Assembly: GCA_033002965.1 (NCBI GenBank)
Contig: JAURVB010013316.1
Coordinates: forward strand, 124,001-188,000
Direction of reading: 5' to 3'
DNA from: Piper betle
Taxonomy: Eukaryota > Streptophyta > Magnoliopsida > Piperales > Piperaceae
Length of the DNA stretch: 64,000 bases
The position numbers and the translations under genes were made by a program. Every line of letters begins with the position of its first letter. The first letter of the stretch is position 1. A model generated the notes under the pieces. It saw nothing but the letters and a program-made list of their open reading frames with translations. It did no database searches and was not told the origin of the DNA. Positions 38,118 to 51,694 of the stretch are shown here, piece after piece.

Positions 38118-40855
38118 TCAACGTGTGTGGACGACGTCTTTGAGCATTCCCACCACCTGCTGCATCGTCGGCCGCTTCTCCGGCGGCTCCGCCGTGCATA
38201 GGTACCCTACCCGGAGCGCCTCAGCTATCTCCGCCACCGATTCTCCGTCGGCCGACTCCTATTAAAAAAATTAATATCATGTTATATAAGTTATAACCGA
38301 GATAGCTAATTAGGATAAAAAATAGGCAAGGGTAATAATTTTGTAAAAACAGGCAAGTAATTGATTCAATATACCTCCAACCTACGGTCGAGTACCTCCT
38401 CCCCTCTCCTATCCTTCACCAACTTCCTCACTCTGGCCATCATCTCTTCCGACCCCGGCCGGCCAGTCAGCAGCTGGAGCAACACCACTCCAAAATCATA
38501 CACGTCCGACCGAATCGCCGTCTCTCCTGCCTCTGCGGACAGCCCGAAGTCGGCTAGCCGTGGCTCAAAGTCCTCGTCGAGGAGGACATTGGTGGCAACC
38601 ACATGCCCGTGGACGAGGGGGCGTGCGCCGGCATGGTGGAGGAAGGCCAGTCCCCTGGCGGTGCCGAGGGCGATCCGGTAGCGCATGGTCCACCCCATCG
38701 ACCGCTCCGTGCCGGTGCCTGTGGGGTTCTCCCAGGTATCGGTGCTCCAGTCCTCCACATTGGGGTGGCCGGCCGGCAGCTCGTGAAGGCACCGGTGCAA
38801 GTCGCCGTTCGGCATATACTCCGTCAATACAAGCTTCTCCTTCCCTACGTACAATATCAATCACATGTACGTCAAAATACATAGTTTATAGAATCTACAA
38901 CTAACACGAGAATGTTTAAATTTATAAACAATCCTCATAAAAAATATAATCTTAGCAGAGTTAGTGGGATTGGGAATGAACAAAAATATGTCACAAGTCA
39001 GAAAATTTGGCGTTTTACGGGCGTTTTTTCTCTAGCAGAATAATTTTTCCACACCTAATGCACACAGTGGTCAGACTACAATCAAATAAAAAAACTCATT
39101 AGCTTCGCTAAAGTCACTAACCTGTCCCCAATAAAATGCAAACTACTACTTAACCAGCCCCTGCTTTATACAATTCCAACGCCCAATGCTAAGAATAAAC
39201 AACAAATGTATAAGATAATTCAGATTTATTCGAATCACTAATATAGGTGTGGGGAGAGTTCACGGGAAACAAGCAAATCATGTGAGTGATAATGATTTGT
39301 CAATTTAAATTCCTGACCTAAACTTCACCAAAACCCTGGTACAGTATTTACTACCAAAAAATAACCTACAAAATGACGAAAACACCCTTCATACGGTACC
39401 TGCTATGCAGTAGCCGGCAAGGGGGAGGAGGTTGGGGTGGCGGATGTCGGCGAGCTCCTCGAACAAACCGGCGGCGGCTTCTGCGGCCATGTCGCGGGCC
39501 CGATCAAGCACCTTGATCGCGACGTGGACGTCGCCGGGAAGCACCGCTCTATAGACGGGGCCGCCGCGCCGGGCCTCGGCCAGTTGAGACTCCCGGCCGA
39601 AGCCAGAGGTGGCGGCGAGGAGGTCCGAGAAGGTGAAGCGCATTAGCGGCTTCTCGAACATCACCACCGGCGCCGACGCCGGGTCCTTCACTTCGGCCAC
39701 CCAGGTGCCGGACTCGGTCTCGAAGGAGAAGGGTCCCGAGGCGTACTTGGCCGCTCGGATTGTCGGAAACGGTGGCTGCGGCTTCGTGATCACCCATTTT
39801 TTCTTCCTCTGAATTCTCCTCCTGCTGCATAAACATAGCCATAGAGCAGTTATTGCCGCCACCATTGCTGCCGACGAAGCAGAGCCTATGATCAGTGCTT
39901 TATGTCGACGGAGGTTCGACTTGCGCTTGTAGGTCTCGGTCGAGTTGTGCGCCTTCATACGTGAAGAGTCGCCGCCGGTGGATGAACGACGATGATGGCG
40001 GTTGAGATCGGAAGACGGTGGCGGCGGCGATTTGAGGAAGACGGCGATGCCTGCCTCTATGAAGGCAGAGGGGCTGAACTTGGTGGTGTTCTCGGATGAG
40101 ATGGTGAAGTTGTTCATGGATATGTTCAGGAAATGGATGCTATGGAGGGAGGGGAAGTCGGAGGGGAAGGAGCCGTTCATAGCATTCTTGGATACGTCAA
40201 GGTATACCAACGATTTCAACTTGGAAAGCCTCGAAGCAGAGCCGGAGATGTTGCAGCCGGAGAGATCAAGGTACTTGAGAACGGTGAGATTGTCCAGTTC
40301 ATAGGGGAGGGACCTCAGGTCATTGTGGGAGAGGTCCAGAGTTTGAAGGCTAGAGAAGCCGGCGAGGTGGATGGAGTTGGTGAAGCGGTTGTCGGAGAGG
40401 TTGAGTAGGTGTAGCTTAGAGAGAGAGGACGACCAAGAGTTGGGTATAATCTCGTACCGAACCGTGCCGCCGATCCGGTTACCGGCGAGGTTCACGCGCT
40501 GCAAGCTCGGCATCGACCAGAACCTCCCTGGAACAGAGCCCTCCAACATATTCATGGACAAGTCCACAACTTCCAGACTCGACAAGTTGGCGAGGGACAT
40601 CCATGAGACAGCTCCAGTGAGATTCTTACCGGGTAGCTTGATCTTCCTCACCTCACAACCATCTCCAACAATCGATGAATATAACCCGTCGTTGAATCCG
40701 GAAACCGAGCTAAAAGCCCTCCGAACAACACCCCCATCGCCAGTCTCGCATCTGGGCTCGGCCATAACGAGGAGACAAAGAAAAACCAAGAGCAAGAGCA
40801 TCCACATGCAAGCTCCTACTCCTGCACCCGCCATGATGGAAGAAGAAGAAAACAT
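38118..40855 (-). CDS. LRR receptor-like pseudokinase (CaMRLK/MEE62-like)
   Basis: Three exons, 40855-39400, 38844-38375 and 38258-38118, sum to 2067 nt and 688 residues with consistent phases. A signal peptide (1-32) precedes an ectodomain with about six leucine-rich repeats (75-260), a basic Ser/Pro-rich stalk, a transmembrane helix (320-343) and a kinase-like domain (about 405-680). The catalytic loop reads HGHVVATN (564-571): both Arg and the catalytic Asp of HRD are missing. The glycine loop ([11 protein letters not shown]) lacks GxGxxG. Lys448 (VAIK) and DFG (584-586) remain. It is therefore probably a signalling scaffold at the plasma membrane rather than an enzyme. The SVSGFNDGL and [13 protein letters not shown] motifs point to the calmodulin-binding receptor-like kinase group (Arabidopsis At5g45800). 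The start was taken at the first ATG; a second at residue 8 is possible. Confidence 0.88.
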
Positions 40856-43600
40856 CCAAAAAGTGTAACCATAAATTAGAAGTCAAAGCTCACGGTCATG
40901 GACAGGCTGTGGAGTTGAGTAAGCAGCTTTGGCACCTGCGAGAAGAGACGCCATAGATCAAGGGGAGGAGAGCTCGGGAGTTGGGTCGATGAGGATGGTT
41001 TTAATGGTGGAGGGAGAGGGGTCGGGAACGAGATGCTATGTCGGAGGTTAACGGCGTTAGGTTGGGTGTGGGAGTCGGAATCGGGACGATTCGGGAGTGA
41101 GTCGAAGACGGTCCGAGACCCGAGAGAGGTGATATTAATGGCGGAGTGGGCAGTCATTAATGGTGCTCAGTGCTTCAAGACTTACAAGTGCTGCCGTTCC
41201 CTTGCTTGCTTCGGTTTAATTTGCATTGTTTATGGATTATCGTCATAATTAGGTTTGCTTGTCTACGACCCCAACTCCGATGCTCCTCATGGATTTGTGA
41301 ATATGAGGACATGGTAATTAAGCGACCTTACAATCACCATTTAAAGTGTTAACTGAACAAGGATTAGAGGAAGGAAGTTGTTTTGTGGTGTTTTGATTTG
41401 GGAATATATGCGAAGACGAAAGGAAACGAAGCAGTACTACTGTACCCTTAACATCGACCTACTGTTAAGTCATATGACCCAGACCCACGCCCAGCGTCTC
41501 CTCCATTCGGCGTACTTGAAGGTTGGGAAGTTATCTACCAACCAAACGCTTCAATTGAGCTCACGTACTCACATAAGCAGTAATTTGTAGCTTTAGATAT
41601 ACACGCTATAATCGATTAATATAACTAGTACCGTTAATGCATGATTCGTTAGGGATAACAACGGGATTTACGGATTGATGACCCATTAATTAGGCGCCAA
41701 TTCCCAAGAGTGGCGCTGACTCTAATTTGGCTGGTTGGAAATCGAGGTAACCTTCCAAACGTAGACAGCTCTTTGCATGACATATTTTTCCCAGCCGATA
41801 TTCAACCGAGATAAGACGAGCATTGGCTTTGGGTTCTTTTTTCTGCAACGGCAGGTTACCTCCATGGTGCAGAGGCGTTGACGATTAACTTTTCTCTCCT
41901 CTGTACTGGATTGCATGCTGCGCATTTCGAAAGCTCCTGCCATCACCAATCAGGCAAGTTGTTAATTTTTCTTTGTATTTTGAGTTCGTGTTCTTCCTAA
42001 TCACCCCCACTGACACGTTTTTCTCGTTGTTTCTTTTTCGACTATTTAAGCCCGTGATTGTAATGTGTAGTTTACTGGTGTGGACTTTGGATGTGTGCAC
42101 CAGAAAATGGACATGACATGCGATGCCCTCGAGTATTTCCGGAACACAAAGCCACATTCGTGACATTGAAGAGCCCTGTAGAAAAAATAACACGGTACAA
42201 ATGATTTGTAGAAAAAAAGCGCAAAATGGTCGTCCCTTCACTTCGTAGTTTTTCTTAACTAATACATTGGTAAAGCTGGAAATCAATGTGGTCAATGATC
42301 TGTCGATGCGCTTTTGTAAAGCATGAGTGGAAAATTATTGGTCTTGTTCAGCTACTAAACGTCAACCAGCCATAAGGTTTTAGGTGGGATGGTGATAACC
42401 CACTGTGCTTTACTTGGGGATTAGGTGCTAATTTTATTCGATTGGTGTGCACGTCAATAGTCTGGCTTAAAAAAGAGTCTGGCTGGGCCTAACAGTTGTG
42501 ATTCGTTTTGTTCTGGGCCTAAATTATTCGGGCCCATGTTCAGCCCTCCAGGTGGCTACTTGTGGCCCAATTAATGTGCCCCAATTAATTAATCGCTTTA
42601 TTACGGTTCATGCATGACAGTTGCGATGCGGCACATGCTTTTGTTATGTGGCCGGGTTGGTGTTCAACGCGTATTAACTACTGTTGTGTCCGGTTTGGGA
42701 TTCACAGGTGATTTTATATGTATTTTAAACGGATAAATGATATTATTAATTATATTATTATATTATATTATTAATTTGAATTTAAGACGAGTTATAAATC
42801 GATTTTTAATTAAATTTAAATTATAATTGAACTTAAATCGAGTCAAACATTATCTTGTTCAAATACGACTTGTAAAATTTAAATTCGAGTGAAATCGAAA
42901 TGTACCGAATACAAAATGCTGCATGCTAATACGCTTAATTAGCAACCCAAATAGTATGTTTTGTACCTCCTAAAATATATGTCAAGTATTTGGGTCATTA
43001 TATTTGCAACGCACACTACTATATCAAAAACCATGTTCAAAAAATTATTTATAACGTCAACATTATTTTTAGATAGACTTCTTACTTGGATATTTGTATG
43101 CATGGACCGACAGTCAACTGCCACCCAGTACAGCTTGACCCAAACCTCCCATGTTTAGCCCATCCTCGATCCAGAATTTATTTGTTGGCCTCGTCCATTT
43201 TGGATTCAGCCAAAATATTGTACTCTTTATTTTTGGACGGATTTCTTTATTGGGGTATTGAAAAGACCAACTTTAAGTCTTGGAAGGCATGTTAGTCCTC
43301 CTGTATTATTATCACTTATAAGATATTAAAATAATGAGAATTAACATGAACCCAACAAAATTACGTGAAAATTATGCTTAATGCCTTCTCTTTTGTATTT
43401 TATCTTAAGTTAAATAAATTAACTCGCAATTTCAATGATGAGTAGGACAATTGAGCCATGCAAAACGCAAACATTAACTCGCATAACCTGCATATATTTT
43501 TATTTAAGATTACTAAACCGTGATTTTAAATAAATTAAATTAAATCAAAGCAGCAAAATACAGTGTCCGTGTATAAAATACTGTGGTGTCCTAATGTGGT
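40856..43600. other. Intergenic region between the divergent CaMRLK-like and cysteine oxidase genes
   Basis: 40856-41160 probably holds the CaMRLK-like leader and promoter. No gene, RNA or clear transposon was recognised in 41160-43600. The part 42700-42900 is AT-rich with GAGTC-containing motifs reminiscent of degenerate repeat DNA. Confidence 0.5.
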
Positions 43601-44803
43601 GGAGCCAAAGCCGAAGGCAGCAGTGTACGGCCGTCGTCCCGTGACAGGTCCCGAACGTCGCACCTCTCTCTCGTGACGCCGGCACTCCGACGCCCGATCG
43701 GCGATCCCAACTCCACCTCTTCCCGGCCACCTCCTTCTTCTTTCTTCCCCTTTACCCGCCCACTGTTCCCACCTCCCGCAATTCCGTTGTCTCCTTCCCC
43801 GATCCGTCCTTTTAAGCTCCCCTCGAATCCAAGTCGGTAAGATTCGCTTTTTCTTTTCTTCGCCTCCCACGACCATCTTCACTCCACTGCGTAGTGGTTT
43901 TTTTGTAAGGTGTTGGGCGGCTTTTTTTGTTTTTTCTTGTATGTATATATTCATATAGTTGATTGCACGGTTGATTTTGGGGTTTACGAATTGGTGGGGT
44001 TGGTGGGTTTTTTTTTTTGTCTCATTTTTTGTGCTTGGCAATATTGAATTACTGTGTTTGTAAGAATAGTGAGGTTTTCTTCTGGCAAATTACAGGAAGG
44101 GAACTTTTTTTTTGGTGTTTTAATTCGGGGGAAAGGTGTAATTGGTGCATTTATGATGTGAATATACTGGAAGTGTGTAAATTTAGTACTTTTATTTGGA
44201 AATTTGGTGTTTTTGCGTGAATATGTTGTCAATTATGATGGGAACTTTGAGTATTAAATTTCAGTTTTCTTGTTAGCTGGAATTTTGCAATAATTCGCTG
44301 CAATTTGGCTTGTTTGAACAGCTTCCTGATCGTTCTCTCGCACTTTTTTCTCAACTTTGCTTAAATAATTCCGCCTTTGGCCGTGTTGATGCTGGCTATG
44401 ATTGTTATTTTGGGTGGAAAAATTGTCTAGGTCGCTAATGGGTGATGTGGTTCTTAAGAATCTGGTTGGTTATAGTTTTATTTTATTTTATTTTTCCCAT
44501 GCACGTAATTGTTTGTTGATTGGCAAAGGTGTTACCGTTTTATTTCTGTTCTCTATGGTTAATCCCGTTCTTGTTTTCTGTTCTGCAGATTTTGTTCCTT
44601 TTGCTCCTGTTAACCGTGAGAAATTTTCAGTTCTGTTGTAGTTATGGAAAGAAAATTTGGATACCTGCGTCCATGTTGTAAAGTGGAACTTTGGTTTGAA
44701 TTTGTGTGACAGTAGTTGGAGCTTCCGGAAAGATATTCCATATTAAAAGTGCATAATAGAGATACGGTTCTATTAGGTGTAAATTATTCATCTCTAGTGG
44801 ACG
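43601..44803 (+). other. Probable 5' leader and leader intron of the cysteine oxidase gene
   Basis: A pyrimidine-rich segment ends at GTCG|GTAAGA (donor at 43837). A CTCTAG acceptor lies six bases before the ATG (44797), giving a candidate leader intron of 43837-44797, T-rich throughout. Confidence 0.5.
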
Positions 44804-46698
44804 ATGCCTCCAATACAGAAACTTTATGAAGCGTGCAAAGTTTCATTTTCTCCCAATGGGCCAATCTCAGAGGAAACTCTTGCAAAAGTTCGAGCCATGT
44901 TAGGTGTGCAGTCAATCAATCACTTAATTGTTGAAGCTGCATTTTGCTCATCACTGTTCGAAAAAAAGGGCCTGCTTTTTATCTTCACTTTACGTATTTT
45001 CCATTTTTTTAACCATGTTGCTCGGGACCAATGTATTTTATCAAAATTTCACTTTGCCTCTTTGTATAATGACGCCTTTCCATTGATTTAGTATGCCTTT
45101 CCTTGTTTGAGGATGAATGTATGTTGTTTTTTTTAGGGGATTTGCATGTTGTAAACGTGAACAGTGTTTTTTGTTTATTTTAGTTCTAGTAATTCCAGTT
45201 AGTTCTGGTAAAATACCATGCAAGTTTCGGTTAGTGTGGATGTCTTGTTTAATTTGCTGGCAAATTGCGAAAATTAATTTTGAGTTTTTACAAGATGTAA
45301 TATTCTTGTCTCGTTGTAGATAAAATCAGGCCTTCTGATGTTGGTTTGGATCATGAAGCACAAGTGGTACGCAGTTGGAATGGCACAACATATGGTGTAA
45401 ACGGAAGAAGAGGAAGAAATGGAAGCAGTCAGCATCTTCCCCTATTAAATACTTACATTTGCATGAATGTGAAAGCTTTTCTGTGAGTGTTGGATTAAAT
45501 TAATTTCTTTTATCTAGCCCTTTATTTTTGCTATTTATTTATCATTTGTATCTTCTTCAGATGGGCATATTTTGTATGCCACCATCATCTGTCATACCAC
45601 TTCATAACCATCCTGGAATGACTGTATTGAGCAAGCTTCTCTATGGTTCAATGCATGTGAAGTCATATGATTGGATGGATCAGCCAGAATCTTTGGATTC
45701 ATCAAATGGTACAATGATTCCTGTTGTGTCAAAACTTGAGATTTGTCCTTCACAAAATCTTACATAATGCTTGGTTGTCTATCTCTATTTCCCAATTATA
45801 TTTGGATAAAAATTCTATGAGGTGGGAATCTGACATATGCATTAGGACACTGGAGGAATGCTTAGCACAAAAGGACAATTAAAGAATATTTGATTTGTTG
45901 AGATTTACTACATGTTTATGCGGCTGAGTAAGAATTTATTGTTTAGTCGCTTTAACTTGTGGAAGGAGATTTATATTGGTCCCCATCTTGACTCATCTAG
46001 TTTTAAAGTAGCTGGTTTGAGCTTCCCCAGCTTCTTTGGATAGGATGCACAGCTCTGGATAAAAAATTCCAGATATATAGATATATATGCGAAAAGTCAT
46101 CAAGATGCAAAGTCAGAGTTTGGCAAAAGCATTTGACAAGCGTTATAAACACTTTTTGTATTAGAATATGCCAGTAGCATGCCAATAATTAATCTAATGA
46201 AAAGGTTCCCCGTTGTCTTCATGGTTGCGTGAAAAACTTTCAACTAACAGGTGTTTACATTGTCGGATTATGTAGCTAGACTAGCAAACCTTGTGAGGGA
46301 CGAGGAGATGTCTGCACCTTGTGGTACAACAGTTCTTTATCCATCAAGTGGTGGAAACATCCATTCTTTCAAAGCTGTAACTCCCTGTGCTATATTTGAC
46401 ATTCTATCACCACCATACTCATCTGAAGATGGTCGACACTGCTCATATTTTCGAAAATGCCCAACTAGAGAAGTTCCTAGTGAGTTTTTTATGTGGCAGT
46501 CAAAGTTCTCTTCTTTGTTTTTTTTTTTTTGCAAAAATAAAACTATGTTTTTTACCATTGCATATTTTGTTGAATGAAGGGCTTGAAGAATCAAGTGAAA
46601 TGAGCTTGTCAGAAGTGGCTTGGCTCGAAGAGGTCCAACCATCAGATAACTTTGTTGTTTTCCGTGGCCGATATAATGGTCCCGTGATAAGAGTTTGA
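44804..46698 (+). CDS. PCO: Plant cysteine oxidase (PCO4/5-type), with one apparent base loss
   Basis: Five exons, 44804-44903, 45320-45482, 45561-45708, 46276-46479 and 46580-46698, total 734 nt. Adding one base at the C-run 45439-45442 gives 735 nt (244 residues) and restores the expected [19 protein letters not shown] enzymes use Fe(II) and O2 to oxidise the N-terminal Cys of ERF-VII and related factors, sending them to the N-degron pathway, so they act as oxygen sensors. The metal ligands are visible as His103 and His105 ([10 protein letters not shown]) and His167 ([10 protein letters not shown]); an Asp (AIFDIL, 179) follows. The ending YNGPVIRV is typical. The exon 4 start at 46276 was preferred over an upstream CAG because it gives [13 protein letters not shown] in phase. 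The fifth exon boundary is slightly uncertain. Confidence 0.92.
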
Positions 46699-47751
46699 GG
46701 TTGTGGGATCAGTTGAACCCACAAATGAGGCCCTTGTTTCGGTGAGGTGAATTTTCTTTTACTGGTGTATTATTTTGGAGCACCCTGTTTAAAATAAGTG
46801 TTTAGCTATATATCAGCTAGGAAATTGTGTATGTACATATATATTGGAATATTACCCGATTAATGAACTCACCATTCAAGTGTAGTAGACTTCAAAAGGC
46901 AAGTAAATGCCCAAAAAGTCTAGTGCTTTAGAGATTCAACATTTTTGGAGAGTTACCTCGGCAGTTATAAGAGGCTTTTGGATAAAGTGTCCATCGAATG
47001 CGCATTGACAATACAAGTTTGGGAACGCTGTTTAATGTTTCTCTAAATGACTATGATTCGGTAACACTCCGACAGGCACGTTTTAAGTAAGTTTAAGTAT
47101 TTGTTTTTACCTTCCAAGGTACCCCAGATTTCGCTATGTCGAATGGTTCTTCTGCAATTTTTTGATAGTGGAAAAAAATGTCGTGTATACAATTAATTAA
47201 TCTCACGTTTAAGGGTGCATCTGTTGATGTAAAAATGTCTTCGGCCTATGTTGCTGGTTACCTGGACTTGTATGGACTTTCATGGTATTTTTAATTTGGA
47301 TGCTTCTAAATATTTTGCTAGGATTAAGGTAGAGGCGTAAATCACATGGCAAAGAATACTTAGCTTAGAAAGTTAAGAATCCTCGAGTGGAAGTTCAGTG
47401 ATGTCTAATTGGAATTTGTGATGCCGGACTGGATGTCAGCATGTAATTATGTGTTAATCAAAGCAAACCGGGATGCTTTGCTTGGCGGGTACAGATTGTC
47501 ACTGAATTTGTCTCAATCGTTTGAACACGGACTCTTTGTCGAACAAGAATTTGGTTTCTACTGATACAAGTAAAAGCATTGCTGTCTTTTGACGAGGCCT
47601 TTTCTTCCAAACTCTGAGGACCTTATTTGTTTAAGTCTGTTCGAGTCGCCAAGCGGCAACAGCACTCAAAGAAAGTGACTGGTGATCGATTCTCCGATTA
47701 AATCTCTCTTGGGGAACATATTTATCATCCATTCATTACTCATAACAAGAG

Positions 47752-47791
<40 letters not shown>

Positions 47792-48033
47792 TTTAGAACG
47801 GGAAGGCATAACTTGTACAAATTTCGGGAGGCAGCCGAATAATGCACCTCATATACATTGCGCTTCATCTAAGACTCCAGGAAAGCGGTTTGTAATACAA
47901 AAAATATATGACATTACAACCAAAACACAACCAAGATTATAACTTTCCCTTAAACTATCCCACCAAGGAAGCCTTACCTAGTGAAGATGGCCGAAGAATG
48001 AACCTGTTAATTTGGCCAGTGTTCAGCGGGCAC
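46699..48033. other. Convergent intergenic region between PCO and the Tubby-like gene
   Basis: Contains the 3' untranslated regions of both convergent genes and the (TA)19 microsatellite. No additional gene is supported. Confidence 0.6.
47753..47790. repeat. (TA)19 microsatellite
   Basis: 38 uninterrupted bases of alternating T and A between the two convergent genes. Confidence 0.97.
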
Positions 48034-50855
48034 TCATTCACAGGCAAACTTGGTGCCAAAACTTGTCAAACATATAGCAAACGCTTGAAATGCAGACATG
48101 GGATGCCTGTAATCCATGGTGAAAATATCGTCCCCTACTTTTCCAAATTGAAGGAGTACTGTTTCATCTTCTCCTTTTGAGTTAAGCTGGCTGGGGTTCA
48201 CCGTTGCAACTAACTGGAAGTTCTTCACTGAGGCCACCGTGACACGGCCATGGAAATTCAAACACCAACACTGCAAATGCTCATGCCACCTTGGGGCTTT
48301 GTTCTTCAAAAAAGTTAAGTTCAAAGATTTGTTTGGCTCATCCATCTTAGTAGTAGCGTCTTTCAAAGTAGGCCACTGAAGGCTGCAAAGCATTCTTCTG
48401 GGACCTTTTGACTTTAATAAGTTGAACTTGTAGTTGACATGTCCAACCTCAAAACTTCCAGGTGCAGCTTGAGGACAAACTTGTTTAGTGGCCACCCTTC
48501 GGCTTCCCCGGCAGTTTGAGGATTTTGCCCCAATGTGTGGAGGTTTACTGTCATAAATTGTAAATTTGGTTCCCAGAAAGTCAGAGCTGCATAACCACCA
48601 AGAAACAATAAGGTTGATTAATTGATACGATAGTAATTTCTACAAATTGTGCAATAATTTTTAACTGTTACAATTAGCCCCACAAGATCAATTTTCCCTC
48701 AGAAAAAATATGACAGCTTACATGAAAAGGTCCACATCGTAATCTATGTGGGTTTCTACTAAATTAATTTTGCACCCATGGTGATTGTTTTTGCAGCTAA
48801 ACCATGCATATAAACGCCATGCAAAAACAAAGTGAAAATTCTTTATCATGTGACCTCCTAATGCAACTCTCAAAGAAAAGAAAAGAAAGGTATAATGAGA
48901 TGATTGTTATTTGAGGAACATTTATATGATCATATTCCACAGTGTAGAGAAAAATGAAAAAATACAGGATTATTTTAGCAAGCAAATGAAACAGATGCCA
49001 CTATGGAAAGAACTATCTAAAATACTTAAATCAGATATAACGATCAAAAAGTATGTTAACAATACTAAATATGTAAGGAGCTAAACAAAATGATCTCAAT
49101 AAAAAAGACACTCCAGACATGGTTAAAACACATTAAATTTCTCGAACTCTTTAGGAAGGGAAAAAATGAAAAAAAACACAGGTACCCGAACTCTTTAGTA
49201 ACTAACCTAAGCTTCCCCACGTATGCATTGCTTCCTAGGGATAAGTCATCAGGATCAAGGGATATAATGTATTCAGTGTGTGCACCATGCCGAAACCTTC
49301 GAGCCGCTAAAAGAAACTTTCCTTTCTCCATAAGGGCTGAAAGAACGAATCAGAAGAAAATTACATACGAAATGCCTCCTTTCTTCATAATGTATTTAGT
49401 CTCCAGATGTTTTATTAACATTATGTAAGCTCAATATATTTTCATAGTCAAGTTCATAATAAAAGGCTCAAATATGTCTAGCTGGAAATTGACGGATTTA
49501 CATTGGAAAAAAATGACATCTTAATTATAATTGCGGTAAGTTCAATCCAACGCATAGCATTGTCCGCACATATATATTTTTGTCACTATCCCGTCCATAT
49601 TTCACAAACAGTTTAACTTAGGAGTGATAATCCAAACAATCTATAGACAAACAGAAAATTGTAGTAGGTGCATAACCCAGGTAATCAAAATATAACAACC
49701 ACGTTAAAAGGAGGCTTTGAAAAATAAAATGAAATGAGAAACAGGACAAATTGCAATCCAGTCGAATATATCTCAATACACTGAAGAAGCGCAAGTTTCA
49801 TGACTACTTGCCAACTTGAACAAATACCAAACACTAAGAAACAGAACTTGGCACATAACATTTGTCAATATCCAAACATAATTTTGCCCCCTTGTTCCGG
49901 GATACTTTTTAGCTATGAGACGTTACACGTGCATATTTGACAATCGAGAAAATGCAAAACAGTAAGAGATGGCAAATGAGCTCCGGCCATTCATTAAATG
50001 AAGCACGGTTTCGATAATTCCAAAAGCCAAGTCAATCTTCAGAAGGTAAAAAGAAGACTCTTTACCACACATTCAAGTCAAGGAGAATTAGGCAAGAAAA
50101 GATGAACATGGTAAATATTTCATTGCTAGCTAACCAATTAACACAATTCGAACTCACTTTGTGTCAATCCAAGATAAAGGTAAAATGTGGAGTTACTCTT
50201 GTTCCTCTTGATACAACATTGTATAGGAAAATCACGAGGTCCTGGCTGCATTGAATTGAAAAAAAAAGAACAATCAGTTAAAAAAAGTAAATAACTTTCT
50301 AGTTCGATCATCCAATATGGGGGGGGGGGCGGCAAGAAATATTGAACCTTTTCAACAAGTTTTACCCAGATCCATAATCAACACAGCTCATGGACAAAAT
50401 CAAAACCCGGATCAAGAACTCTGAAACAACACAGATCCGCTAAAATATCCATCTTCAACAGATCATTTGTATCAAATGCATACCTCCTTGAGAGAAGAAG
50501 GGAAGGTCAATCTGCCGGTCTCCCTCGGCGGCCGAACGATTTCCCTCGTGATCTCTCTCCACCTCTTGCACACAGAAGCGCAGGCCACCACGTTCTGCCG
50601 CATCGGCCATCGCTCCCCGCTTGCCTCCACGTTCTGGATGATCACCCCGAGCAGCTCCGGGAGCATCCTCCCCCACCCACCGCCAACATCCTCTCCCTCC
50701 CCCTCCACTTGCACCCCTCCCTCCCCCTCTACACTCTCCCACCCCTTCCCATCTTCACTGGGCAGCACGCGGACGACGTCCCTCCCCGGCCTCCGACTCA
50801 AAAAGTTGGCGCCTTTCGGCATCCGCTTGGAGATGAAAGTGCTTCGGAGTGGCAT
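48034..50855 (-). CDS. TULP: Tubby-like F-box protein
   Basis: Four exons, 50855-50484, 50245-50158, 49336-49207 and 48586-48034, sum to 1143 nt and 380 residues with consistent phases. An N-terminal F-box (about 61-106, [20 protein letters not shown] ... [13 protein letters not shown]) precedes a full tubby domain (about 118-380). The tubby domain opens [20 protein letters not shown] and closes with the signature [20 protein letters not shown]. The tubby barrel binds phosphoinositides at the plasma membrane, and the F-box would link it to an SCF ubiquitin ligase; both are family knowledge. The Glu/Gly-rich insert at 38-60 is specific to this protein. The frame is intact. The exact subclass (TLP5/8-like) is not certain. 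Confidence 0.94.
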
Positions 50856-51154
50856 TCTGGTTCGCCGGAGAAGAGATGTGCAGCGCCACCGGCGATCGAG
50901 GCCCGGCGGCCGGCAAAAGGCGGGTCTTTGTGTGGGAGGGAGGTTGATAAATGGAGTGGGATGGTGAATGAGAAGATAATTAGTAAGTTTTTGGTTAATT
51001 TAGTTAAGACCGATTAAACTGTAATTAGTTTTCTTGCCACGTTAGTTAACCCCGAAGTTTAGCTGTAATTAAACTGTGTGTCTTTGACCCGTTCGATTTT
51101 TGGTATTTATTTGTATTGCAACGTCGTTGACCCGGACCCGGTTCAATTTTTTGG
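50856..51154. other. Upstream region of the Tubby-like gene
   Basis: Probable leader and promoter on the minus strand; nothing else is recognisable. Confidence 0.5.
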
Positions 51155-51162
51155 GTCAAATG

Positions 51163-51694
51163 ATGAGTGTGAACGAGTCGAGTTGAATTGAGCTTAGAAG
51201 GTATGTTTTTGAATTTGATGAAATTTTTGGTAGGTGTAGTTGAGTGCTTAACGAGCTTTGATGTATTATGGATGAAGCGGAGTTCGTTTAAAATTTATGG
51301 TGTTTGGGCTTAGCTTATGTTCGACTTGCTATGTTTTCAAATTGAGTTTGAGTCGAACAAATATTGTGCTTAGCTCGTACTTAATTTATATATTATTAAA
51401 ATTTTATTTTCAATATTATATAAGTTCAATGTGACATCAATAGTATTAACGAGCCGAGCCAAGGCGAGCTAAGCCGAGCTAAGTATTTTTTTGATTTTAG
51501 ATACACCGAGCTCGAGTTTCAAGTCAAGTCGAGCCAAACTGAACACTCATTAGCTTAAGCTTTGTTCGTTGTTTAACGAGTTATCTATTTTGAACCAAGT
51601 ATTTTTCGAGTACAAAATTAATGAATACGAGTTTAAACTGGATCGAGCTAAATATAAAATATTTGCGAGTACGTTTGACTTATTTACGTCCTTA
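51163..51694. mobile_element. hAT-type MITE, diverged copy
   Basis: 532 bp sharing interior blocks with 55068-55583 (ATAAGTTCAATGTGAC, GAGCCGAGCC, CTTTGTTCGT). Its ends are eroded forms of the same terminal inverted repeat. Flanks GTCAAATG (51155-51162) and GTTAAAGG (51695-51702) look like an 8-bp duplication with two mismatches. No coding capacity. Confidence 0.65.

Noticed and set aside
40371..40868. 165-codon plus-strand frame inside the CaMRLK-like gene
   Set aside because: Exact antisense of the LRR and signal-peptide exon, which has clear homology on the minus strand.
43535..44041. 168-codon minus-strand frame overlapping the PCO leader
   Set aside because: Antisense reading of a pyrimidine-rich 5' leader; no recognisable protein.
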